Shown: positions 1 through 7,253, numbered from the stretch's first letter. The stretch: DNA of 10,667 nucleotides from Lactobacillus helveticus DSM 20075 = CGMCC 1.1877 (GCF_000160855.1 NZ_GG700752.1:298569-309235), one strand, 5' to 3'. Translations and numbers: made by a program. The notes: generated by a model not told the origin, from the letters alone.

Positions 1-54
1 TGGCTGCTTGATTCTCTTCATTTACTCATTATCAACAGGAGTTGACAAAGAGCT

Positions 55-80
55 AAAAAAGCTGACCAATCGAGGTCAGC
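55..80 (-). terminator. Rho-independent terminator of the ECF-pepI operon
   Basis: Read on the minus strand, GCTGACC and GGTCAGC form a perfect 7-bp stem around a 6-nt loop and are followed by six T residues. It lies a few bases past the pepI stop codon, so it probably ends the whole minus-strand operon. Confidence 0.88.
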
Positions 81-86
81 CTATTA

Positions 87-971
87 TCATTCATCATGTT
101 GATCCAGCCACTTCTGTAGTAGTGCAACATATTCATCAGTTTTCTCAACAAAGGACATGTGACCGCATCCCTCAAACAAACGCCATTTGCTGCTGGCAAT
201 CTGATCTTGCATAGTCTTAGCTACATATGGCGTACATAAATCATCAGTTCCGCTCGTAATCAGAGTTGGAACTTTTATTTTGCTCAATTTATCCGTGTAC
301 TCATAGTCATGCAGATTGCCTTCTGGCGTATACTCGTTCGGGCCCCATGCCGTTTCATATGCCACAGTGCCGCCACGCTTTTTGCGCATCACGCATTTCG
401 GCCAGGTCTTCGTCATATCAATGGCATGCTGGTTCATGAAATGCTCGTTAGCTTTCAGGTAATCTGGATCGTTAAAGTTGCCAGTCAACTCAGCCCTATG
501 AATCGCTGCCTGCTCCTCAATTGGCAAATACTTAATCATGCGGTGGAGTTCTTTACTCCAAAGGGATGCCGATGACAGGGTAGAAGACAGAATCAAGCTC
601 TGAATACCTTCTGGATGATAGTCACACATGTAAATAATGGCGAGCATCCCGCCCCAGCTTTGTCCAAGCAAATGCATCTTGCGTAATGCTAAATGCTCAC
701 GTAAAGCCTCTAATTCTTTCACCCAAGTTTCCTTAGTGTAAAGTTCAGGATGATCATCAGGGATGCTGCTTTCACCGCAACCGAATTGGTCATACATAAT
801 GATGCGGCGGCCATCTTTTTGTGCTAATTCGTCCAGCACCTCAAAATAATTGTGGCTTGAGCCAGGTCCGCCGTGCAGCAAAACTAGTGGCGGCTTCTCG
901 CTTCTTTCACCAACAATTCGATAATAAGTTTCATAGCCCATGAAGGGCATTTTTCCTTCAATAATTTCCAT
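87..971 (-). CDS. pepI: Proline iminopeptidase (alpha/beta hydrolase, family S33)
   Basis: This 294-residue enzyme removes N-terminal proline from small peptides in the cytoplasm and is part of the lactobacillar system for using milk or host proteins. The sequence shows the HGGPG oxyanion-hole motif at residues 33-37, the nucleophile elbow GQSWGG with Ser105, an acidic residue at Asp244 in the GTDD segment, and His271 in GCGHMSF. Length and spacing match Lactobacillus PepI, and much of the sequence reads like L. helveticus PepI. The start is the ATG at 971, with a modest AGG about 7 nt upstream that overlaps the stop of the preceding gene. It is the last gene of a three-gene operon with an ECF transporter module, and no promoter of its own is visible. 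The catalytic residues are intact. Confidence 0.96.
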   Translation of the reverse strand: MEIIEGKMPFMGYETYYRIVGERSEKPPLVLLHGGPGSSHNYFEVLDELAQKDGRRIIMYDQFGCGESSIPDDHPELYTKETWVKELEALREHLALRKMHLLGQSWGGMLAIIYMCDYHPEGIQSLILSSTLSSASLWSKELHRMIKYLPIEEQAAIHRAELTGNFNDPDYLKANEHFMNQHAIDMTKTWPKCVMRKKRGGTVAYETAWGPNEYTPEGNLHDYEYTDKLSKIKVPTLITSGTDDLCTPYVAKTMQDQIASSKWRLFEGCGHMSFVEKTDEYVALLQKWLDQHDE

Positions 972-979
972 CTTTTTGC

Positions 980-1633
980 CTACTTAAAAATGAACAACGA
1001 AATATTAACCAAAATCAATAAAGTAAAGAAAATCAGCCAGTCTTTTTTAGTTAGCGGAATTGCTACAATGGTTGCTCTTTTCTGTCCTTCAACGTAGCCG
1101 TGGGATTCCATGCCCTGCGCCAAGTTGTCGGCAGAGTTGAGCGCTACCAAGATTGCCTTAAAGTAGAGCACCGGTGACCAGAAGCTCAGGTACATTCCGC
1201 GCATCATGGCTGATGTACGAATCTGCTTCACTGCAGTTTTCATCCGCGGAATAATGTTGATTGCCGCCAAAACGCCATAAGCGAATTTGCTAGGTAGATG
1301 CAGATTTTGTTCAAGTGAACGAGCAAAATCTGTCGCGGTGGTGTTCCTCGTGACACAAGCAATGGTCAAAGTATAGACATACACACGGGTCGACAGATTC
1401 CAAGCATAATAAGCATCAGGAGTCGGTGAAAACCAGAACAGCGACGCAAATATCGTGAACGACGCAATAAATGGCACGGCGATTAACAAAATCAATTCCT
1501 TGATCTTGATTCTAGTAACCAGGAGATAAATCAACGCAAAAGCAATGACGATTAAATTGGTGGTTAAACTCGCCTTCAAAGATATTTCCAGGGAAATAAT
1601 AAAAGCCAAAATAAACTTTAAACTAGAATTCAT
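980..1633 (-). CDS. ECF transporter transmembrane (T) component, EcfT/CbiQ-like
   Basis: The 217-residue hydrophobic protein has about five or six membrane segments: three to four in the first 95 residues, then weaker ones near 150-170 and 198-216. EcfT proteins couple ATP hydrolysis by the ATPases to a substrate-binding S protein in the membrane, using two short cytoplasmic coupling helices with Arg-Gly motifs. Here the first motif is visible as MMRG (residues 143-146). At the second position the sequence reads GMESHGY, with His178 where Arg is usual. The gene starts 3 nt after the stop of the double-ATPase gene and has a strong GGAGGAG ribosome binding site inside that gene's 3' end, so the two are clearly co-expressed. 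No S component is encoded nearby, so the substrate cannot be named. Confidence 0.85.
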   Translation of the reverse strand: MNSSLKFILAFIISLEISLKASLTTNLIVIAFALIYLLVTRIKIKELILLIAVPFIASFTIFASLFWFSPTPDAYYAWNLSTRVYVYTLTIACVTRNTTATDFARSLEQNLHLPSKFAYGVLAAINIIPRMKTAVKQIRTSAMMRGMYLSFWSPVLYFKAILVALNSADNLAQGMESHGYVEGQKRATIVAIPLTKKDWLIFFTLLILVNISLFIFK

Positions 1634-1636
1634 GGC

Positions 1637-2986
1637 TTACTCCTCCACATATTTTAGCTGTTGATCCGCAAAAACCAGCCTGTAATCGCAAAAGTCAGCT
1701 AACGCGTCTATCTGATGGCTAATGATCAAAAACGTCTGCTGGAGCTTCTCTTGGCATTCCTGCATCAGCTGCAAAACTAAATCAACTGATTCGTGATCTA
1801 GTCCGCTCAATGGCTCGTCAATTAGCAACACATTATGCTTTGTCATCAGCATTAACAAAATTTGCAGCTTTTTTTGTTGGCCACCTGATAGAGAATAGAC
1901 TACCTGATCAAGGTGCTGTTTTAGTTGCAACTTTTCTAGCCATTCATCAATTTTTGCATCAGTGAAAAAATTATTGCGATCTTTTTTGCTTAATTCAATC
2001 TCGTCTTTAACTGTAACTGTTAGAAACTGATCGCTTGCCTTTTGAAAAATTTGTGCTATTTGTGATAAATATTTACGGTATTTTATCTTTGAAATTTCAT
2101 TATCTAAATAGGTAAAATTACCTTTGTACGGAATCATTTTATTCATTGCTTTAAATAGTGATGTTTTGCCGACACCATTTGAACCAGTAATTAGAGTTGT
2201 TTTGCCGTAGATTTTTAATTTGTTTTGTTTGAGCAAAAGACGATTTTGTTTGATCTGTGTCTTGTTTAATTCAAAAACAGGTGTGCCAGTTGGCAACGCA
2301 AAAGAATAAGATTGCTCATGAAATTGTTTATTTTGCTTAAACAATTTATTTTTTTCATTAGCAGATAATTCTTTAACGGTTTTACCTTCAAATTGATATA
2401 GGTGATCACAAATCTTCTCATAATCATCCAATACGTGGTCGCTTAATATGATCGTTCTTCCAGTTTCAGCTAAACTTGCTAATTTTTCTATCAAAAAATG
2501 ACGCGTGTTGGGATCACAACTAGCAAAGGGTTCGTCTAGCAGAAAAACATCGACATCCATTGCAATTAAGACGGCTAGAGCTACATGTTGTTGTTGCCCA
2601 CCTGATAGTGTATTGATTTTTTGGTCAAGCAAATCTGCAATTTTGGTGAATTCCACCGCTTTTTTTATGTGGAGGTCATAATCCTTAGCTTTTATTTGCA
2701 AATTTTCTAACGCAAAGATGATTTCTTCACGTGGCGTTGTCATCGTAAATTGTTCCGCAGCATTTTGAAACATCATGGCCGCTTTTTGACCATGAAGATC
2801 AATTTTTCCCGTTAATTTTCCGGCGTATTTTGGATAGAGTCCCGCAATGATTTTTAATAGGGTAGATTTGCCACAGCCTGTTGGTCCAATCAAGAGATTA
2901 AAACCGGGTGCAATATTCATATTAAGTTGGTTGATAAGGGGTTCTTTTTCGTAAGAAAAAGTTACATCACTAATTTCTATCATCAT
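1637..2986 (-). CDS. Double-domain ECF-type ABC transporter ATPase
   Basis: This 449-residue protein is a tandem fusion of two ABC ATPase domains, the YkoD-like form in which one chain replaces the EcfA1/EcfA2 heterodimer. Domain 1 has Walker A GPTGCGKST (34-42), signature LSGGQ (127-131), Walker B with LLDEP (149-153) and switch His184. Domain 2 has Walker A GSNGVGKTS (268-276), signature LSGGQ (366-370), LIDEP (388-392) and switch His424. Both sites look competent. The protein should work at the inner face of the membrane with the EcfT-like protein encoded just downstream. The ATG at 2986 (or the adjacent ATG at 2983) has no Shine-Dalgarno upstream and sits right after a predicted -10 box, so translation may be leaderless. 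Substrate unknown. Confidence 0.92.
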   Translation of the reverse strand: MMIEISDVTFSYEKEPLINQLNMNIAPGFNLLIGPTGCGKSTLLKIIAGLYPKYAGKLTGKIDLHGQKAAMMFQNAAEQFTMTTPREEIIFALENLQIKAKDYDLHIKKAVEFTKIADLLDQKINTLSGGQQQHVALAVLIAMDVDVFLLDEPFASCDPNTRHFLIEKLASLAETGRTIILSDHVLDDYEKICDHLYQFEGKTVKELSANEKNKLFKQNKQFHEQSYSFALPTGTPVFELNKTQIKQNRLLLKQNKLKIYGKTTLITGSNGVGKTSLFKAMNKMIPYKGNFTYLDNEISKIKYRKYLSQIAQIFQKASDQFLTVTVKDEIELSKKDRNNFFTDAKIDEWLEKLQLKQHLDQVVYSLSGGQQKKLQILLMLMTKHNVLLIDEPLSGLDHESVDLVLQLMQECQEKLQQTFLIISHQIDALADFCDYRLVFADQQLKYVEE

Positions 2987-2994
2987 AATATCTG

Positions 2995-3023
2995 ATTGTA
3001 CAAAATGATTTTTTGCCTGTCTA
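2995..3023 (-). promoter_or_regulatory. Candidate promoter of the ECF-pepI operon
   Basis: On the minus strand TAGACA (3023-3018) is followed after 17 nt by TACAAT (3000-2995), each one mismatch from consensus. Transcription would start at about 2988-2986, that is at the ATG itself. A second TATAAT on the same strand (3065-3060) has no convincing -35 box; a transcript from it would have about 70 nt of leader but still no Shine-Dalgarno. Confidence 0.55.
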
Positions 3024-3053
3024 CTGCCGTAAAAAGGGTCATTTCAGTACAAT
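2995..3053. repeat. Imperfect inverted repeat in the divergent promoter region
   Basis: The left arm ATTGTACAAAATGA (2995-3008) and the right arm TCATTTCAGTACAAT (3039-3053) are inverted copies that differ by a small internal change; the outer 7 bases match perfectly. The left arm covers the -10 box of the ECF-pepI promoter and the right arm lies upstream of it. It is a plausible operator for the adjacent AraC-type regulator, which is inference from position. Confidence 0.5.
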
Positions 3054-3067
3054 AAGGCAATTATATA

Positions 3068-3096
3068 CAATACTAAATATCTTTTTGTTTTATAAT
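3068..3096 (+). promoter_or_regulatory. Candidate promoter of the AraC-family regulator gene
   Basis: A consensus TATAAT -10 box (3091-3096) lies 48 nt upstream of the ATG. At 17-nt spacing the -35 region reads CAATAC, which is poor, so an activator or another start nearby (for example TATAGT at 3102-3107) is possible. Confidence 0.4.
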
Positions 3097-3144
3097 GAAC
3101 TTATAGTACTATTATTATTTGTTTAATTTAAGGAAGGTGGACAT

Positions 3145-4086
3145 ATGGCAGCTGTTGCTTTGGACCAATATCTAGCCAGCGTATTAAAATCAAACATAAC
3201 AGATACAAACGAGGTAAAACTCGAAGCTGGCAATCCTGATTTTGATCTGTTTACAATCTACCTTGAAAATCATAATACTGGCATTCATCGTTATCGGATG
3301 GATGTCTCGACAATCTTATATGTCGCCAAAGGTACTGTGACGATTAAGAGTGGTGAAAAGATTATCCCAATGAAATCTGGTGACGTTCTTTTGCTTACGG
3401 AAAATAGCATTTATGAGGTTACAAAACAAACATCAGATACAGTACTTGCTAAATTAAAATTTAAGCCTGGTTTTAAATATCGTAAATATTTTAACGATTT
3501 TAGTTATAAAGGAAACCGAGAGATTAAGGTTATTAAGCAAATCGTTGACAGCCTTGAAAATGAACATGTTTTATGGCTGAAAAATAATCAAATAACTCGT
3601 GCCTCTCAAGTAATGCAGCACATTATTGGAGGATATTTGAACAATGATTTATTCATTAAAGCCTTAATTCAAGCTGAACTAACTGTCATGTTCATTATTT
3701 CAATTAGGACGCAAAGAATGGCTACACCAACTAGCTTGGACAAGACCAAATTTGAAAAGAAATCATTGAATAATTACATTGATATGCATTTTGCGGACGT
3801 ATCTTTGGCAGAAGCAGCTAAGTATTTTGGCTTTAATCCTAACTATTTCTCCAATATGGTTAAGGCAAAGACTGGTAAGAGCTTTGTGGATCATGTTGAT
3901 GAAAGAAGAATGCAAGAAGCACGTGAGTTGCTCGCTCAACCAGATTTATCATTGAAAGAAATTATTGGTCGAGTAGGTTATTCCAGCAAGTCATTCTTCT
4001 ATAAGAAATTTAACCAATACTATCACATGACTCCTGCAGCAATGCGAGAAGAATTGTTCAGACAAGCCAATATTAATTTAAAGTAA
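3145..4086 (+). CDS. AraC-family transcriptional regulator with N-terminal cupin sensor
   Basis: A 313-residue DNA-binding regulator. The N-terminal part (about 40-110) has a cupin-like beta pattern with the segments TVTIKSGEKI and MKSGDVLLL, typical of the ligand-sensing jelly roll of AraC/XylS proteins. The C-terminal 100 residues contain the double helix-turn-helix: the first around VSLAEAAKYFGFNPNYFSNM, the second around LSLKEIIGRVGYSSKSFFYK, followed by the family tail YYHMTPAAMREE. The ATG is preceded by AAGGAAGGTGG. The gene is divergent from the ECF-pepI operon across a 158-bp region that holds an inverted repeat, so it probably controls that operon, itself, or both. The ligand cannot be deduced. 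Its stop codon touches the first half of a terminator that is split by an insertion sequence. Confidence 0.92.
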   Translation: MAAVALDQYLASVLKSNITDTNEVKLEAGNPDFDLFTIYLENHNTGIHRYRMDVSTILYVAKGTVTIKSGEKIIPMKSGDVLLLTENSIYEVTKQTSDTVLAKLKFKPGFKYRKYFNDFSYKGNREIKVIKQIVDSLENEHVLWLKNNQITRASQVMQHIIGGYLNNDLFIKALIQAELTVMFIISIRTQRMATPTSLDKTKFEKKSLNNYIDMHFADVSLAEAAKYFGFNPNYFSNMVKAKTGKSFVDHVDERRMQEARELLAQPDLSLKEIIGRVGYSSKSFFYKKFNQYYHMTPAAMREELFRQANINLK

Positions 4087-4101
4087 AAAGAATCTGGAAA
4101 C
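4085..4101. terminator. Left half of a bidirectional terminator split by the IS
   Basis: AAAAA followed by GAATCTGGAAA (4090-4100) and C. The exact reverse complement TTTCCAGATTC (5739-5749) followed by seven T residues lies on the far side of the IS. Joined, they would make an 11-bp perfect inverted repeat with A and T runs on either side, placed between two convergent genes. Confidence 0.8.
4099..4101. repeat. Target-site duplication AAC, left copy
   Basis: AAC directly precedes the TG terminus of the IS; a second AAC (5736-5738) directly follows its CA terminus. A 3-bp duplication fits the IS3 family, although three bases alone are weak evidence. Confidence 0.6.
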
Positions 4102-4113
4102 TGATACATTCCC
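4102..4113 (+). repeat. IS left terminal inverted repeat
   Basis: TGATACATTCCC, matching TGATACAATCCC at the other end with one difference. It is the end distal to orfA. Confidence 0.8.
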
Positions 4114-4147
4114 TGTCAAGTAGACAGTAGAATTACATAAAGTTTTT

Positions 4148-4186
4148 AGTCCTCAGTTGATTATTAATCAGTTGAGGACTTTTTTA
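4148..4186 (+). terminator. Terminator inside the left end of the IS, facing incoming araC transcription
   Basis: AGTCCTCA (4148-4155) pairs with TGAGGACT (4173-4180); after a GT/GT mismatch the stem continues with TGATT/AATCA, and a run of T residues follows on the plus strand. The minus strand has no T run, so it acts only on plus-strand transcripts. It probably now ends the AraC-family regulator mRNA. It overlaps the last codons of the transposase remnant. Confidence 0.8.
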
Positions 4187-5663
4187 GCTTCTTTAATTTT
4201 CTTTTCGTATATCTTTTGCCAGTATCTTTCAATTCGATGATTTGGTGCGATAGGACAACTCTTGATATTGCCTTTGAGTGCTTCTTTTCGCATTTCCTTG
4301 ATGAGACCTTGCCAGCCTTCCATTGGACCATTGTCAATACAGCAGCCAACACGTGACATAGATTGGATCATGCCTTGCTTTTTCAACTGGTTTTGGAAAG
4401 GCGCACGAGTGAATTGAAAGCCGCGATCGCTATGAAAGAGCGGATAGGCATTCGGATAAGCTTTAATAGCTTGCTCATAAGCTGATTGAACCGAGGCAGT
4501 ATCATTATGCTTACTAATTGCATAACCTACAGGGTATCGATCATAGAGATCAAAGATATGCCTTGGGCAAGTTAGGAGCAACGTCCTCAGTAATATCCGT
4601 ACACCATTTTTCGTTAGGCTTAGAAGCATTAAAGTTTCTCTTTAGTTTGTTTTCGGCTGTCTTCTCGGGCGTTGTATGTTTGAATTTAGGTTTCTGATAT
4701 CTGGGCTTTTGCTAGCTGATGCCATTAATGCACATTAAACGGTAAACAGTTTTATGATAAATTGGCTTTTCATCAGGCATTTGGCGATTAACATCCATCG
4801 TCATTTTTCTGTTCCGAACAGACTATTATTAGACTGAGCTATTTCGATAATTTTCGCTTCAATCCTTTTATCTCGTTCATCACGCTGGCTAGACTGACGT
4901 TGAGGATCAAAATATTTGTAATAGGCTGAGCGGGCTATTTTAGCCCAGCGGAACATTAGATCAATCTTCCAATTGTATTTTTGATGGCAATCATGAATTA
5001 GTTGATGTGTTTCTATTTTCCAACGTTTTTTATTGCGGCTTGTCTATATTTTGGTTGTCCGGCAAGCACATCCTTTCTAGTTGATCTAATTTTTTTAAGA
5101 ATTCATTCTTGGCTTGTTCCTCTTTCAGCTTTCGTTCCAACTCTTGATTCTGCGGTTGGCTAAATCTAGCTCGCTCAGTTCTTCTGGCTGCTTGCGTCTG
5201 CCTCTGTATAGTTCTTATTATGATTAATACAGTACTGAACAATTTTGATTCTTTCTGATTGGGGAGTTTTTCTTCTTACTTTAGTCATATGAACCTCCGG
5301 ATGGGGATCATAGTCCCGATTATCTATATGATTATTATACTTAGAAACCCACCTAAATACTGTGTTGCGACTTCTAATGCCATACTTGTTAGCTAAAGAA
5401 AACAAGGAGCTATTGCCATTTAAGTATTCCTGCACAACTTTTTCTTTGAATTCTTTAGAGTAATGCGCATTATGTTTGGCATTACTTAAGAAAGCATCCT
5501 GATTGCTTTGATACTGATGGACCCATACAGTTACTTGATCTCTCCCATATTTTTCCGGCATATTAAGTCGTCTAGCTATTTCAACAGCACTCATATTTTC
5601 GCTTAAATACTGTTCAACTGCCCATTTCTTTTGCTTAAATGAATACATACTTTTTCTGGACAT
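4168..5663 (-). pseudogene. IS3-family transposase orfA/orfB, inactivated by multiple lesions
   Basis: The start is ATG 5663 with AAGGTGGG upstream. OrfA shows two helix-turn-helix regions, then a break after NYTEA (about 5195-5200): about 40 residues seem to be missing before the frame resumes as GRRK...EELSEL. A 1-nt deletion near 5144 precedes the coiled coil ELERKLKEEQ...KLDQLER. OrfB restarts near 5040 in another frame (NKKRWKIETH). It breaks near 4815 after NNSLFG, continues as RKMTMDVNRQM, meets an in-frame TAG at 4714-4712, and shifts again near 4555. All three DDE positions are still encoded: Asp in WCTDIT, Asp in HSDRG, Glu in NGPMEG. A programmed -1 frameshift between orfA and orfB is normal for this family, but these extra breaks are not. 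Confidence 0.9.
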
Positions 5664-5729
5664 AAAAAATCCCACCTTCGTAAATAATTGAATACTTTAT
5701 GTATTTCAATTATTTACGAAGGTGGGATT
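5664..5729 (-). terminator. Long hairpin terminator that also masks the transposase ribosome binding site
   Basis: 5668-5695 and 5701-5729 are inverted copies of 28 and 29 nt with one bulged base and a 5-nt loop. On the minus strand the hairpin is followed by T residues (5669-5664) and then directly by the orfA ATG at 5663. The sequence AAGGTGGG, the only Shine-Dalgarno for orfA (5678-5671), lies in the 3' arm. Transcripts arriving from htpX should therefore stop here, or fold and hide the start site. It probably now ends the lemA-htpX mRNA. Confidence 0.78.
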
Positions 5730-5736
5730 GTATCAA
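5709..5736 (-). promoter_or_regulatory. Candidate transposase promoter at the IS right end
   Basis: On the minus strand TTGATA (5736-5731) lies 16 nt from AATAAT (5714-5709). Transcription would start near 5702, past most of the first hairpin arm, so the IS's own mRNA could not form the masking hairpin. The first T of the -35 box comes from the target duplication. Confidence 0.4.
5724..5735 (-). repeat. IS right terminal inverted repeat
   Basis: TGATACAATCCC on the minus strand, 11 of 12 identical to the left end. This is the orfA-proximal end. Confidence 0.8.
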
Positions 5737-5738
5737 AC
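5736..5738. repeat. Target-site duplication AAC, right copy
   Basis: AAC immediately outside the CA terminus, matching AAC at 4099-4101. Confidence 0.6.
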
Positions 5739-5756
5739 TTTCCAGATTCTTTTTTT
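5739..5756. terminator. Right half of the bidirectional terminator split by the IS
   Basis: TTTCCAGATTC (5739-5749) plus seven T residues, the exact inverted partner of 4090-4100. The T run overlaps the htpX stop codon (5757-5755). Confidence 0.8.
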
Positions 5757-6651
5757 ACATTTGTTCAAGTCTTTTTATTCTGTCCTCTGTAGGTGGGTGA
5801 GTATCAAACAGATGTGATAGGCCATGATTATGAAATGGATTTTCGATATATAATCCAGCACTGCTGCGGTCAGCTTGTTTCATTGGCTGACTGTTTTCAA
5901 TTTTTCTCAAAGCGGAAATCAATCCCTGCGGATTGCGCGTTAATTCTACAGATGAAGCATCTGCTAGGTATTCTCTGTTACGCGAAAGCGCCATTTGCGC
6001 AAGGGAAGCCGATAATGGTCCTAAGATTAAGACAAAGACAATGGCTACCACTTTAAAGATCATCTCAAAGGCATTGGAATCGCGATCATCATCACTGTCA
6101 CGGCTTTCACCTGCAAACCAAATGTAGCGGGATGCCATGCCAGAAATGAATGAAATTACTCCAACCAATACAACGGCAATGGTGGAAAGCAAAATATCAT
6201 AGTTGCGAACATGTGATAATTCGTGTCCTAACACACCTTCTAATTCTTCTCGGTTCATTAATTGAAGAATTCCCTCGGTTACAGCTACCGCGCTGTGATT
6301 AGGATCGCGTCCCGTCGCAAAAGCATTTGGGCTTGGATCAGGGATAATATAAACACGCGGCATTGGCACTCTGGCTACCATCGCCATGTCTTCGACAATA
6401 TGCCACAATTCAGGATTATCTGCTTCCTGAATTTCTTGAGCATGGTTAAGACTCATAATCATATTGGCCGGATTTTGCCACATGATTAATAAATAAATCA
6501 AACTACCTGCTAAGGCAATAATAATTCCCATCCAAGGGCGATTGCTAAAGAGATAGCCTAATCCAGCACCAACAAGGGTTAAAATCACCACAAAGAGGAC
6601 CATAATTAACGCAGTTTTACGCTTGTTACGGGCAATTTGTTGGTATAACAT
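5755..6651 (-). CDS. htpX: HtpX-type membrane zinc metalloprotease (M48B)
   Basis: This 298-residue membrane protease belongs to the HtpX family, which degrades damaged or misfolded membrane proteins. Two membrane segments lie at about 14-35 and 40-58. The zinc site HELSH (143-147) and the third ligand Glu227 in SRNREYLAD are intact, two further hydrophobic segments lie at about 152-175 and 198-220, and the C-terminal THPPTEDR motif is present. Active site and length match the family. The ATG at 6651 has a GAAGGA ribosome binding site and lies 14 nt behind lemA, so the two form one operon, a pairing common in Gram-positive bacteria. Its stop codon abuts the terminator half interrupted by the IS, so its natural transcription end has been altered. 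Confidence 0.95.
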   Translation of the reverse strand: MLYQQIARNKRKTALIMVLFVVILTLVGAGLGYLFSNRPWMGIIIALAGSLIYLLIMWQNPANMIMSLNHAQEIQEADNPELWHIVEDMAMVARVPMPRVYIIPDPSPNAFATGRDPNHSAVAVTEGILQLMNREELEGVLGHELSHVRNYDILLSTIAVVLVGVISFISGMASRYIWFAGESRDSDDDRDSNAFEMIFKVVAIVFVLILGPLSASLAQMALSRNREYLADASSVELTRNPQGLISALRKIENSQPMKQADRSSAGLYIENPFHNHGLSHLFDTHPPTEDRIKRLEQM

Positions 6652-6665
6652 AATTTTCCTTCTAA

Positions 6666-7226
6666 CTAAAACTTAACTTTAGGGACAGCCTTTTCTTCAG
6701 TTGGAGTTTCCAAGTAATCGATCTTGGTAAAGCCGTGAATCTTAGCAATTAAGTTGGAAGGGAAAGTAAGCAATTTTTGATCGTAAGATGCAACGCTTGA
6801 GTTGTAAAGCTGACGAGAGTAAGCAATCTTGTTTTCTGTGTTAGTCAACTCTTCTTGGAGTTTTAAGAAATTCTGATTTGCCTTTAAGTCAGGGTAAGCT
6901 TCAGCCAATGCAAAAATTGATTTTAAGGAATCAGTAATTTGATTGGACAACTTCATTGCTTCTTCGTGATCTCCCTGAGGAACGTTGACCAATTGATCAC
7001 GCAGCTTAACTACACCTTCTAAAGTTGATTTTTCATGTTTGGCATAGCCTTTGGTAGTTTCAACCAAGTTAGGAATTAAATCATTACGACGCTTAAGTTG
7101 AACGTCAATTTGACTCCATGATTCATCAACGTAAACACGAGATTTTTGCAATCCGTTGTAAATGGCAATATAGATACCGACTAATAAGACAATGATAATT
7201 AAAATTATCCATACTAATGGTGACAT
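6666..7226 (-). CDS. lemA: LemA family membrane-anchored protein
   Basis: A 186-residue protein with one N-terminal membrane segment (about 4-26) followed by a long helical domain. Family landmarks are visible: the stretch VDESWSQIDVQLKRRNDLIPNLV (about 33-55), ETTKGYAKHEK after it, and the helix AEAYPDLKANQNFLKLQEEL near 112-131. LemA proteins have no agreed biochemical function. They are often encoded with HtpX and are thought to act at the membrane, possibly as a scaffold; here the gene lies directly upstream of htpX. The ATG at 7226 is preceded by AAAGGA with good spacing. A clear promoter lies just upstream. Confidence 0.95.
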   Translation of the reverse strand: MSPLVWIILIIIVLLVGIYIAIYNGLQKSRVYVDESWSQIDVQLKRRNDLIPNLVETTKGYAKHEKSTLEGVVKLRDQLVNVPQGDHEEAMKLSNQITDSLKSIFALAEAYPDLKANQNFLKLQEELTNTENKIAYSRQLYNSSVASYDQKLLTFPSNLIAKIHGFTKIDYLETPTEEKAVPKVKF

Positions 7227-7253
7227 GATTTTTCCTTTCTATACGTTTATTTA

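Larger units (their letters stand above)
4102..5735 (-). mobile_element. Degenerate IS3-family insertion sequence, IS150-type, 1634 bp
   Basis: The element begins TGATACATTCCC and ends with the inverted repeat GGGATTGTATCA (11 of 12 positions match), giving the 5'-TG...CA-3' ends of IS3-family elements, flanked by AAC duplications. It contains remains of two overlapping transposase frames read on the minus strand: orfA with helix-turn-helix domains and a coiled coil, and orfB with an rve-type DDE integrase domain. Multiple frame breaks mean it cannot transpose on its own. It lies between convergent araC-type and htpX genes, inside their former terminator. Near its left end CTGTC-aagta-GACAG (4113-4127) forms a small hairpin. 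Confidence 0.9.

Noticed and set aside
309..575. Plus-strand open frame of 88 codons inside pepI
   Set aside because: It lies antisense within a well-supported enzyme gene, has no ribosome binding site and an unnatural composition; a shadow frame.
5081..5095. Run of seven A residues (minus strand) as a programmed frameshift site keeping the transposase functional
   Set aside because: IS3 elements do use slippery A runs, but at least five other lesions, including a nonsense codon, still destroy the product.
4085..5756. Placing the IS ends at AAAAAGAATCTGG rather than at TGATACA
   Set aside because: The wider repeats look like terminal inverted repeats, but they leave no target duplication. 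The TG...CA ends at 4102 and 5735 give an AAC duplication and explain the outer repeats as a split terminator.
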